Below, piece by piece: positions 46,284 through 53,847 of a DNA stretch of 64,000 bases. The stretch spans positions 1 through 64,000 of the forward strand of contig CAKSBF010000009.1 in NCBI GenBank assembly GCA_934438075.1, in the 5' to 3' direction. The first letter of the stretch is position 1, and each line of letters starts with the position of its first letter. Under the pieces are notes generated by a model. It had not been told where the DNA came from. It did not search any database and saw nothing but the letters and a program-made list of their open reading frames with translations. Source of the DNA: an uncultured Clostridia bacterium. GTDB lineage: Bacteria; Bacillota; Clostridia; UBA1381; UBA9506. Made by a program: the position numbers and the translations under genes.

Positions 46284-46313
46284 TTGCGAAAGCTTTGCCT
46301 ATAGTGGTATAAT
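46284..46313 (+). promoter_or_regulatory. Candidate promoter of pta-ackA
   Basis: TTGCGA (46284-46289), an 18-bp spacer and TATAAT (46308-46313), about 52 bp before the pta start. Confidence 0.6.
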
Positions 46314-46365
46314 AATTAGGTTAAAAGGGTTATTGAGAGCTTGAACAGAAAGGAACGAATGATTC

Positions 46366-47376
46366 ATGAGTAAGTTTTTGGACAGAATTAAAGAACGTGC
46401 TAAGCAGGACAAAAAAACCATTGTTTTGGCAGAAGGCGAGGAAATCCGCACTGTCAAAGCTGCTCACTTAATTTTAAAAGAGGGCATTGCAAACGTTATT
46501 TTGCTTGGTAATGAGGAAAAAATTAAATCTTTAGCAGTTGGTCTTGATATCAGCGCGGCAAAGATTATTGATCCGGAAAAGGCGGACAATTTGCAGGAAT
46601 TTGCCGATAAATTTTATGAAATGAGAAAAGCAAAGGGCATGACTCCGGAAAAGGCTTTGGAAACTATGAAAAATCCTCTGTATTACGGCGTTATGATGGT
46701 AAAGCTGGATATGGCAGACGGTCAGGTTGCCGGTGCGGTTAACGCTACGGCGAACGTATTGCGTCCGTGCTTGCAGATTTTGAAAACAGCCCCCGGCACG
46801 AAGCTGGTCAGCGCATTTTTTGTTATGGTTGTTCCCGACTGTGAATATGGCCATAACGGCACATTTATCTATGCGGACAGTGGTTTGAACGAGAACCCGG
46901 ATGCGGATGCTGTCTCTGAAATTGCTATTTCTTCCGCGGCCTCCTTTGAATCCTTGGTGGAAGCGGATCCGGTTATCGCTATGCTTTCTTATTCTACATA
47001 CGGCAGCGCAAAGAGCGAACTGGTTGACAAGATGCAGCTTGCGACCAAACTGGCAAAGGAAAAACGTCCTGATTTAAAGCTCGACGGAGAGCTGCAGGCA
47101 GATGCGGCTATTATTCCGGCAATCGGACAGTCTAAGGCTCCCGGTTCGGAAATTGCAGGTCATGCCAATGTTTTGGTTTTCCCGGATTTAAACTGCGGAA
47201 ATATTGCATATAAGCTGACGCAGCGTTTGGCAAAGGCAGAAGCGTATGGACCTATCACACAGGGTATCGCAAAGCCGGTTAACGATTTGTCCCGCGGCTG
47301 TTCGGCAGAAGATATTGTCGGTGTCTGCGCCATTACCTGCGTACAGGCTCAGGCTCGTGAAAAGAACAATCAGTAA
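46366..47376 (+). CDS. pta: Phosphate acetyltransferase
   Basis: A 336-aa short-form Pta that converts acetyl-CoA and phosphate to acetyl phosphate. Typical blocks are VLAEGEEIRTVKAA, DGQVAGAVNATANVLRP, FIYADSGLNENPDADAVSEI and LSYSTYGSAKSELVDKM; the C-terminus keeps NVLVFPDLNCGNIAYKLTQR and VNDLSRGCSAEDIV. Short-form length (about 330 aa) is usual for Firmicutes. It lies 14 bp before ackA, and together they make ATP and acetate in fermentation. Confidence 0.97.
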   Translation: MSKFLDRIKERAKQDKKTIVLAEGEEIRTVKAAHLILKEGIANVILLGNEEKIKSLAVGLDISAAKIIDPEKADNLQEFADKFYEMRKAKGMTPEKALETMKNPLYYGVMMVKLDMADGQVAGAVNATANVLRPCLQILKTAPGTKLVSAFFVMVVPDCEYGHNGTFIYADSGLNENPDADAVSEIAISSAASFESLVEADPVIAMLSYSTYGSAKSELVDKMQLATKLAKEKRPDLKLDGELQADAAIIPAIGQSKAPGSEIAGHANVLVFPDLNCGNIAYKLTQRLAKAEAYGPITQGIAKPVNDLSRGCSAEDIVGVCAITCVQAQAREKNNQ

Positions 47377-47390
47377 TAGGAGGAAAAAGA

Positions 47391-48590
47391 ATGAAGGTTT
47401 TAGTTATTAATACAGGCAGTTCCTCGTTGAAATATCAGCTCATTGATATGGACAATGAGAAGGTTATGGCAAAGGGAAACTGTGAAAGAATCGGCATTGA
47501 CGGTTCTAAGATCACCCACAAGCCGGTCGGCAAGGAGTCGGTGGAAAAGGTTACGCCAATGAAAGATCATTCCGATGCAATTGCACTGGTATTAAGTGCA
47601 TTGACCGATGCGGAGCATGGCGTTATCGGTGATATGAGCGAAATTTCTGCTGTAGGTCACCGTGTGGTGCATGGCGGAGAGGATTTTGCTTGCTCAGTTA
47701 TCATTGATGATAAAGTGAAAGAAACCTTGAAAAAATGTTGCGATTTGGCGCCGCTGCACAATCCGGCAAACCTGATGGGAATTGCTGCTTGTGAAAAGGC
47801 AATGCCGGGCGTGCCGATGGTTGCTGTGTTTGATACCGCATTCCATCAGACCATGCCTCCAAAGGCATATATTTATGGTATTCCCTACCATTATTATGAG
47901 GATTATAAAATCCGTAAGTATGGTTTTCACGGTACTTCTCATTATTATGTGTCTCACCGCGTGGCAGAATTGATGGATAAACCAATTGAAGAGCTGAAGA
48001 TAATCACCTTCCATTTGGGCAATGGTTCATCAGTATGTGCTGTAAAGAACGGTAAATCTATTGAAACTTCCATGGGCTTTACGCCGCTGTCCGGTGTGCT
48101 GATGGGAACGCGTTCCGGTCTGCTTGACCCGGCAATTGTTACCTACATTATGGAGAAGGAAAATCTCTCTGTAAAAGAAATGAACGAAATCTTAAATAAG
48201 GAGTCCGGTGTTCTTGGTATCTCCGGTGTAAGCAGTGATTTCCGTGACATTGAAAAGGCTGCTGCCGAAGGCAATCAGCGTGCACAGCTGGCTCTTGATA
48301 TGTTTGAATATGGTGTTCGCCGTTACCTCGGCTGGTATGCCTGCGAGATGGAAGGCGTTGATGCGATTGCGTTTGCCGGCGGTGTTGGTGAAAACAATGC
48401 GGCGCTGCGTGAAAGCTTGCTGAGAAATCAGGAGTTTATGGGCATCAAGGTTGATCCGGTGAAAAATGCGGTTCGCGGCGTTGAAACAGAAATTACAGGT
48501 GAAGGCTCGCGTGTTCGTGTGTTTGTAATTCCTACGGACGAAGAGCTGACCATTGCGCGTGATACAAAGCGTTTGCTGGAAAACAGATAA
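47391..48590 (+). CDS. ackA: Acetate kinase
   Basis: A 399-aa ASKHA-fold kinase transferring phosphate between acetyl phosphate and ADP. Signature motifs are VLVINTGSSSLKYQL at the N-terminus, HRVVHGGE, HNPANL, FDTAFHQTMP, HGTSHYYV, FHLGNGSSV and MGTRSGLLDP. GGAGGAAAAAG precedes the ATG. It is cotranscribed with pta and followed by a terminator. Confidence 0.98.
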   Translation: MKVLVINTGSSSLKYQLIDMDNEKVMAKGNCERIGIDGSKITHKPVGKESVEKVTPMKDHSDAIALVLSALTDAEHGVIGDMSEISAVGHRVVHGGEDFACSVIIDDKVKETLKKCCDLAPLHNPANLMGIAACEKAMPGVPMVAVFDTAFHQTMPPKAYIYGIPYHYYEDYKIRKYGFHGTSHYYVSHRVAELMDKPIEELKIITFHLGNGSSVCAVKNGKSIETSMGFTPLSGVLMGTRSGLLDPAIVTYIMEKENLSVKEMNEILNKESGVLGISGVSSDFRDIEKAAAEGNQRAQLALDMFEYGVRRYLGWYACEMEGVDAIAFAGGVGENNAALRESLLRNQEFMGIKVDPVKNAVRGVETEITGEGSRVRVFVIPTDEELTIARDTKRLLENR

Positions 48591-48610
48591 GAATCATAGC
48601 ATAATAAATA

Positions 48611-48648
48611 AACAACGGCGGGAAAATCTCCTGCCGTTGTTTGTTTAT
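48611..48648. terminator. Terminator between ackA and the spore-coat pair
   Basis: AACAACGGCGGGA (48611-48623) pairs with TCCTGCCGTTGTT (48629-48641, one G-T), followed by TGTTTAT. Convergent genes flank it, so it may work in both directions. Confidence 0.85.
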
Positions 48649-48649
48649 A

Positions 48650-48922
48650 TTACTCTGTCGTAAACTTTTGTTTTACCTGCAAAACTTCGGTTTGTTCCGC
48701 CTTCTTTGGCTTTTTCCAGCCGCGTGCGCACATTTCCTCAAATATTTGAGAATTAATATCATGCTCATCGTTTAAAATGCTTAAAAAAGCATTGCGCAGC
48801 TGCGTGTCAGAACATTCGTCCGTGTATGTGTTATATGCCTCTGCCATTACTTTCTGACTGAGCAGTGAATCGGTCATAATTTCCCGTTCCGTCATTGTTG
48901 GCGTTTCCTGTGTTTTGTCCAT
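48650..48922 (-). CDS. CotF-like spore coat protein
   Basis: A 90-aa helical protein. The segment LLSQKVMAEAYNTYTDECSD, then LRNAFLSILNDEHDINSQIF and CARGW, matches the CotF-type coat fold (ferritin-like two-helix unit, ending in a GW motif). Its stop lies just past the ackA terminator, and it follows its partner gene after 9 bp. Expression in the mother cell during sporulation is expected, but I could not identify a convincing sigma-E or sigma-K promoter. Confidence 0.82.
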   Translation of the reverse strand: MDKTQETPTMTEREIMTDSLLSQKVMAEAYNTYTDECSDTQLRNAFLSILNDEHDINSQIFEEMCARGWKKPKKAEQTEVLQVKQKFTTE

Positions 48923-48931
48923 GTCGCCCTC

Positions 48932-49114
48932 CTACTGCAAAAATCCCATTAATGTATTAAAGTGCTGCTGATGCTTATCTGCAATGCGGTTGCAGGTTAC
49001 TTTCAGCTGTGCGTCGCTGCACTGACCGGAAAATGCACGGTATTTTTTTACCAAAACCTGTTCCCGGCGCAGCTGTTCTTCAATCGCTTCCAATTCCTTT
49101 GTTGACAGACTCAT
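48932..49114 (-). CDS. Small partner of the CotF-like coat protein
   Basis: A 60-aa helical protein (LSTKELEAIEEQLRREQVLV ... YRAFSGQCSDAQLK ... ADKHQQHFNTLMGFL). Pairs of such small proteins with CotF-like proteins are common in spore-forming Clostridia. I chose the ATG at 49114 because AAAGGGTGAG lies just before it; a GTG at 49123 is in frame but overlaps the ribosome site. Its exact role is unknown. Confidence 0.78.
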   Translation of the reverse strand: MSLSTKELEAIEEQLRREQVLVKKYRAFSGQCSDAQLKVTCNRIADKHQQHFNTLMGFLQ

Positions 49115-49306
49115 TTGTCTCACCCTTTCTGATGAAATAACGGTTTATATCATCAGTGTGAACAATATCTAAAATTTTTATACTGCGATTGCGCAAAAAG
49201 TGTGAATAAATTTTGAAAAAGGAAACTGTAATAGAGATGAAAAAATCTTTAAAAAGTGCTAGAATGAAAATAAAGAGATATGCCAAAGAAAAAGGAGGGC
49301 TTTGTG

Positions 49307-50551
49307 ATGGGAATGACCATGACACAGAAAATTTTGGCAAATAAAGCGGGACTTTCAAGTGTTGTACCGGGACAATTGATTCAGGCAAAGACTGATATGG
49401 TGCTCGGAAACGATATTACGGCGCCGGTGGCAATCGGCGAATTTGCAAAAATTGGTATTGGTGAGGTTTTTGATAGGTCAAAAATTGCTCTTGTACCGGA
49501 TCATTTTACACCAAATAAGGATATTAAATCGGCAGAACAGGCGAAAACCGTTCGTGATTTTGCGAAACAACAGGATATTATTCATTATTTTGAAGTCGGT
49601 GAAATGGGTATTGAGCATGCGCTTTTGCCGGAAAAAGGCTTGGTATTGCCGGGAGAACTGGTCATCGGCGCAGACTCTCATACCTGCACTTACGGCGCTT
49701 TGGGTGCGTTTTCTACCGGTGTGGGCAGTACGGATATGGCTGGAGCCATGGCGACCGGCGAGGTCTGGCTGAAGGTACCGGAGGCCATACGGTTTCATTT
49801 GACCGGAAAGCTGAATGGCTGTGTGAGTGGTAAGGATGTTATTTTGCATATTATCGGAAAAATCGGCGTTGACGGTGCGCGTTACCGTTCCATGGAGTTT
49901 TGCGGCGAAGGCGTTGCTGCGCTTTCTATGGATGATCGCTTTACCATTGCCAACATGGCGATAGAAGCAGGTGCAAAAAATGGTATTTTTCCGGTTGATG
50001 AGTTGACGCGCGCTTATGCGGCGGCTCATTCTGACAGGGAGTATACGGAATTTTGTGCAGATGAAGATGCAGAATATGTGCAAACGATAGAAGTTAATTT
50101 ATCCGAAATTCGCCCAACGGTTGCATTCCCTCATTTGCCGGAGAATACTAAGACGGTAGACGAAGCCGGAGAGGTCAAAATTGACCAGGTGGTAATCGGT
50201 TCCTGCACCAATGGCCGAATTAGTGATTTGCGGGCGGCGGCAGAGGTACTTCGCGGTAAGCATGTTGCGGTGCGTACGATTGTGATTCCTGCTACCCAGG
50301 CGATTTATTTGCAGGCGATGGAGGAAGGGCTTTTAAAAATATTTATCGAAGCGGGCGCGGCCGTCAGTACGCCAACCTGCGGTCCCTGCCTCGGCGGACA
50401 CATGGGGATTTTAGCGAAGGGTGAACGCTGTGTGGCAACGACAAACCGTAATTTTGTCGGGCGTATGGGTCATCCGGAGAGTGAAGTATATCTGGCAAGT
50501 CCTGCGGTTGCGGCGGCGTCTGCTGTCGCAGGAAAAATTGCACAGCCTTAA
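49307..50551 (+). CDS. leuC: 3-isopropylmalate dehydratase large subunit
   Basis: A 414-aa aconitase-superfamily subunit that, with LeuD, isomerises 2-isopropylmalate to 3-isopropylmalate in leucine synthesis. The 4Fe-4S cysteines lie in GSCTNGRISDLR (about residue 299) and PTCGPCLGGHMG (about 358-361). The length fits the short LeuC form (about 420 aa) common in Clostridia and archaea. The start MGMTMTQK is chosen because AAGGAGGG precedes it; an earlier in-frame ATG at 49280 contains that ribosome site inside its frame. Confidence 0.96.
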   Translation: MGMTMTQKILANKAGLSSVVPGQLIQAKTDMVLGNDITAPVAIGEFAKIGIGEVFDRSKIALVPDHFTPNKDIKSAEQAKTVRDFAKQQDIIHYFEVGEMGIEHALLPEKGLVLPGELVIGADSHTCTYGALGAFSTGVGSTDMAGAMATGEVWLKVPEAIRFHLTGKLNGCVSGKDVILHIIGKIGVDGARYRSMEFCGEGVAALSMDDRFTIANMAIEAGAKNGIFPVDELTRAYAAAHSDREYTEFCADEDAEYVQTIEVNLSEIRPTVAFPHLPENTKTVDEAGEVKIDQVVIGSCTNGRISDLRAAAEVLRGKHVAVRTIVIPATQAIYLQAMEEGLLKIFIEAGAAVSTPTCGPCLGGHMGILAKGERCVATTNRNFVGRMGHPESEVYLASPAVAAASAVAGKIAQP

Positions 50552-50566
50552 GGAGGGAGATTTGCT

Positions 50567-51061
50567 ATGAAGTGTCAGGGAAAAACTATTGTTTATGGGG
50601 ATAATGTGGATACAGATGTGATTATCCCGGCAAGATATTTAAATACTTCAGACAGTACAGAGCTTGCCAAGCACTGCATGGAGGATATTGACAAAACTTT
50701 TGCAGAGCGTGTAAAGCCGGGCGATATTATGATCGGCGGTAAAAATTTTGGCTGCGGTTCTTCTCGCGAACATGCCCCGATTGCTATTAAGGCGAGCGGT
50801 ATCAGTTGTGTGATTGCCGAGACATTCGCTCGCATTTTTTATCGCAACGCCATTAATATTGGCTTACCGATTTTAGAATGTGACCAGATTTCAAAGGTGC
50901 ATGAGGGTGATGAACTGAGCGTAGATTTTGACAATGGTGTAATCAGTAATCTTACAAGCGGAGAACAATATCATGCGGCACCATTTCCGGAATTTATGCA
51001 GGAAATCATGAAAAATAACGGATTGATCGGATATATCCGTAAAAAGGCGGAGGGGAAATAA
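50567..51061 (+). CDS. leuD: 3-isopropylmalate dehydratase small subunit
   Basis: A 164-aa swivelling-domain subunit. The motifs YGDNVDTDVIIPARYL and GCGSSREHAPIAIKASG are diagnostic. The length matches the short LeuD that pairs with the short LeuC. It lies 15 bp after leuC with AAGGAGGGAG as ribosome site, and 1 bp before leuB. Confidence 0.96.
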   Translation: MKCQGKTIVYGDNVDTDVIIPARYLNTSDSTELAKHCMEDIDKTFAERVKPGDIMIGGKNFGCGSSREHAPIAIKASGISCVIAETFARIFYRNAINIGLPILECDQISKVHEGDELSVDFDNGVISNLTSGEQYHAAPFPEFMQEIMKNNGLIGYIRKKAEGK

Positions 51062-51062
51062 T

Positions 51063-52121
51063 ATGGAAAAAACCATTGCTGTTTTAAAGGGCGACGGAAT
51101 CGGACCGGAGATTGTAGAGGCGGCGCTGCAGGTGATCGACCGTGTCGGAGAAAAATTTTCGCATACTTTTCATTATCATTATGCAAAAGTTGGCGGCTGT
51201 GCAATTGATGAGTTTGGCGAGCCGCTGCCTAAGGAAAGTCTGCAAACTTGCCTTGAGGCAGACAGTGTGTTACTTGGTGCGGTAGGAGGCCCGAAATGGG
51301 ACAATCTTCCGGGAGAGCTGCGTCCGGAGCGTGCCCTTTTAGGCCTGCGCAAGGAATTGGGTCTGTTTGCCAATCTGCGTCCTGCGGTGCTGATGCCTCA
51401 GCTTGCGGCAGCTTCGCCTCTTAAAGAAAGTGTGGTCGGTGACGGCATTAATATTATGGTGGTACGAGAGCTGACAGGCGGTATTTATTTTGGTGAAAAA
51501 GGCACAGGTGAAAATTTTGCCTACGATGTTGAGAAATATTATGATTATGAAGTGGAACGTATTGCAAGATGTGCGTTTGAAATTGCAAAAAAAAGAAATC
51601 GACATGTAACAAGTGTTGACAAGGCAAATGTTTTGACCAGCTCAAAACTTTGGCGCAGTATCGTGGAAAAAGTACATGCCGACTATCCGGAGATTGAGCT
51701 GAATCATATGTATGTGGACAATGCGGCGATGCAGATTGCAACCAATCCGCGGCAGTTTGACGTCATTGTTACGAGTAATATGTTTGGTGATATATTGTCA
51801 GACCTTACGGCAACCATTACGGGTTCCATCGGTTTGCTGGCATCGGCAAGTACGGGCAGCGGCACGCGCGGAATGTATGAGCCGATCCACGGAAGTGCGC
51901 CGGATATTGCGGGGCAAAATATTGCTAATCCGATTGCGACCATTGTTTCCGCGGCAATGATGCTGCGTACGGCATTTGGCATGGACGAGGAAGCGGCAGC
52001 CGTGGAAGGGGCTGTCAGTGCAGCACTGGACGAAGGATATCGTACAGCTGACATTGCGGAGGATGGATGCAGGGTGCTTGGCACAAAAGAGATGGGTGAA
52101 GTTATCAGCCGACTTATATGA
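51063..52121 (+). CDS. leuB: 3-isopropylmalate dehydrogenase
   Basis: A 352-aa NAD-dependent beta-decarboxylating dehydrogenase producing 2-oxoisocaproate. Motifs are LKGDGIGPEIVEAAL, LLGAVGGPKWD, VRELTGGIYFGEKG, TSVDKANVL, YVDNAAMQIATNPRQFDVIV and TSNMFGDILSDL. It is cotranscribed with leuC and leuD. leuA is not in the window, and no T-box leader is visible before leuC, so the regulation of this operon is unclear. Confidence 0.97.
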   Translation: MEKTIAVLKGDGIGPEIVEAALQVIDRVGEKFSHTFHYHYAKVGGCAIDEFGEPLPKESLQTCLEADSVLLGAVGGPKWDNLPGELRPERALLGLRKELGLFANLRPAVLMPQLAAASPLKESVVGDGINIMVVRELTGGIYFGEKGTGENFAYDVEKYYDYEVERIARCAFEIAKKRNRHVTSVDKANVLTSSKLWRSIVEKVHADYPEIELNHMYVDNAAMQIATNPRQFDVIVTSNMFGDILSDLTATITGSIGLLASASTGSGTRGMYEPIHGSAPDIAGQNIANPIATIVSAAMMLRTAFGMDEEAAAVEGAVSAALDEGYRTADIAEDGCRVLGTKEMGEVISRLI

Positions 52122-52157
52122 AAGATTAAAAGACAACTAAAAAGAAATCATTTTAAG

Positions 52158-52197
52158 AAAAAAGCATTGACGAATTTAAATTTGTCAATGCTTTTTT
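52158..52197 (+). terminator. Terminator of leuCDB
   Basis: The stem AAAAAAGCATTGAC (52158-52171) pairs with its complement at 52184-52197, which ends in TTTTTT. Confidence 0.9.
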
Positions 52198-52483
52198 ACT
52201 GATTTAATACCAACGTCAACAGGTCATATGAGAAGATATGTTATTGAAAGTGAAGAGTGTTGTGTTGCGTATGACTGTGCTTTTGCCGCAGACGGTGAAG
52301 AAGGAGCTATCAGCGGCAACGGCGGGGAGAAGGTGAGCATAGACTGTGTACCAAATGTGAGTCTTATGTTTCCTAAGACAACAATGAAAGCTGTTAAATA
52401 TAACATTAAAAAGGGGAAAAATTTTTTGGAAACGATAGTACATTACCCGATATTATAGTAACGGCAAAAATTTCATATAAATA

Positions 52484-52521
52484 TTTTACCCCCGGCGCAG
52501 GAAAATCCGCCGGGGGTAAAA
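52484..52521 (-). terminator. Strong hairpin at the end of the SLH operon
   Basis: A perfect 14-bp stem, TTTTACCCCCGGCG (52484-52497) with 52508-52521, lies 41 bp past the stop of the minus-strand SLH gene. The A/T ends of the stem replace a classical T-run, so efficiency is uncertain. The interval 52198-52483 shows only a doubtful 76-codon frame without a good ribosome site. Confidence 0.65.
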
Positions 52522-52562
52522 CTTGTTTGTTTTTATTATGATTTTTAGTGTATAGCCGTCAA

Positions 52563-53813
52563 TTAGTCTTGGATTGCTCTGTTTAAGAAGGTTACAATCT
52601 GACCGCGGCTGCAAATAGTATCAGGTGAGAAGGTCGTATCAGAGGTACCGCTTGTTACATCTTCTTCTACCGCCCATGCTACAGCCTCAGCATAGTCAGC
52701 ATCCGCTGATACATCGGCAAAGTTGTCGGAAGCAACAGTTTGCGGTGAATTAGCATTTTTCCACAGATAAGTTACAGTTGATGCTCGTGTGCAAGGAGTA
52801 TTTGCATCAAATGTGCTGCCGGAAACCATGCCTTTTTCGCTTGCCCAAATGGCGGCATCATAGTAATAATCGCTTTCCTTAACATCGCTGAATGGATTTT
52901 CAGTGGTTGCCTTCGGAGAACCAACTGCACGCCACAGGAAGGTGATAATCTGTGCTCTGGTGCATGTATCATCAGGCGAGAAGGTTGTAGCGGAGGTTCC
53001 GGCGGTAATGTTTTTCTCCACAGCCCATTTTACGGCAGCTGAGTAATACGCATCGGCCTTTACATCAGTAAAGTTTACAGTGTTTGCCGTTGTTTGGCTG
53101 TCGTCTGCGGGTTTGTTCTCCGGCTCGGTATTGTTTTCATCTTTCGGAAGAGTGTCCGAGTCATCCGGATCAATCAGGCGAAGTCCGTTATATACTTTAA
53201 CGGTTGCCTTTTCATTATTTAAAGTGAGGTTTAAAACTCCTTTGATGGAACCGCGCTTGGAAACGGTGGATTCAACCTTTGTAAATCCGTCTGCCCACTC
53301 AACGGTACTGCCGTTTTTCACTGCAGCCCGAACTTTTTCCAAAAGCTCTTCCTGCGTGATAGAATTATCAAAGGATACGCCTTTAAATACTTCCGATACA
53401 GCTGCTCGGTCTTCTGCAATTTTTTCGGCGTCTGCATTATTTGCTGCGGCTTCTCCGGTGAGCATCGGTATTTTTATATCATACATTTCGTGTTTGGTGT
53501 AGGGTCCGCAGGTAAATAAAATGTTGGCAAAAATGCTTCCGTCTTTTGTACTGGAGGCATTATAAACCCGATAATCCGATTCTTTGGAAAAGGAAAGCTG
53601 AACGGAACTTCCGTCCGGGAGCAGTTTTGCAATAGAGCTTAAAAATGCTTCGCTGACCATATCGTTATAGACTACAGCGGTGTCCTTTTTTGCGTCGATT
53701 GCCTTTCTTGCCGCTTCGATTTCTCCCAGCTCATCGAGGGCAAAGACTGTGCCCGGCAGCAATGCAAGCATCAGGCATAGTGAGAGTAAAAAGCTGATTG
53801 TTTTTTTGTACAT
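52563..53813 (-). CDS. Secreted SLH protein with two copies of an unnamed alpha/beta repeat
   Basis: A 416-aa protein with a signal peptide (1-25, GTVFA). Residues about 30-125 and 130-215 are two copies of an 80-90-residue unit: helix, then ...SITQEELLEKVRAAVKNGS..., a Trp-Asp strand, then GSIKGVLNLTLNNEKATVKV. An acidic Asn/Pro/Thr linker (about 217-243) leads to three SLH repeats (about 245-416) with TFSPDDTCTRAQIITFLWRA-type cores. The SLH block is close to a copy of that in the upstream CAP gene. It is last in the operon, 34 bp after the CAP-SLH gene, with ribosome site AAAAGGAG. It probably attaches to secondary wall polymer. Confidence 0.92.
   Translation of the reverse strand: MYKKTISFLLSLCLMLALLPGTVFALDELGEIEAARKAIDAKKDTAVVYNDMVSEAFLSSIAKLLPDGSSVQLSFSKESDYRVYNASSTKDGSIFANILFTCGPYTKHEMYDIKIPMLTGEAAANNADAEKIAEDRAAVSEVFKGVSFDNSITQEELLEKVRAAVKNGSTVEWADGFTKVESTVSKRGSIKGVLNLTLNNEKATVKVYNGLRLIDPDDSDTLPKDENNTEPENKPADDSQTTANTVNFTDVKADAYYSAAVKWAVEKNITAGTSATTFSPDDTCTRAQIITFLWRAVGSPKATTENPFSDVKESDYYYDAAIWASEKGMVSGSTFDANTPCTRASTVTYLWKNANSPQTVASDNFADVSADADYAEAVAWAVEEDVTSGTSDTTFSPDTICSRGQIVTFLNRAIQD
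52566..53070 (-). repeat. Duplicated SLH-coding block, copy A
   Basis: This block coding for three SLH repeats is very similar at DNA level to 53852-54357; long stretches, for example the one encoding CSRGQIVTFLNRA and GMVSGSTF, are identical or nearly so. It indicates recent duplication or gene conversion between tandem genes. Confidence 0.82.
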
Positions 53814-53847
53814 GTTTCATTTCTCCTTTTTATAATTTATAATATAT

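Noticed and set aside
49124..49306. T-box leader before leuC
   Set aside because: The interval is under 200 bp, AT-rich, and shows neither a T-box core nor an antiterminator/terminator pair.
52228..52458. 76-codon frame (MRRYVIESEECCVAYD...) after the leuCDB terminator
   Set aside because: There is no convincing ribosome site, no recognisable motif and an overlapping frame of equal length on the other strand. It may be debris and is left unannotated.
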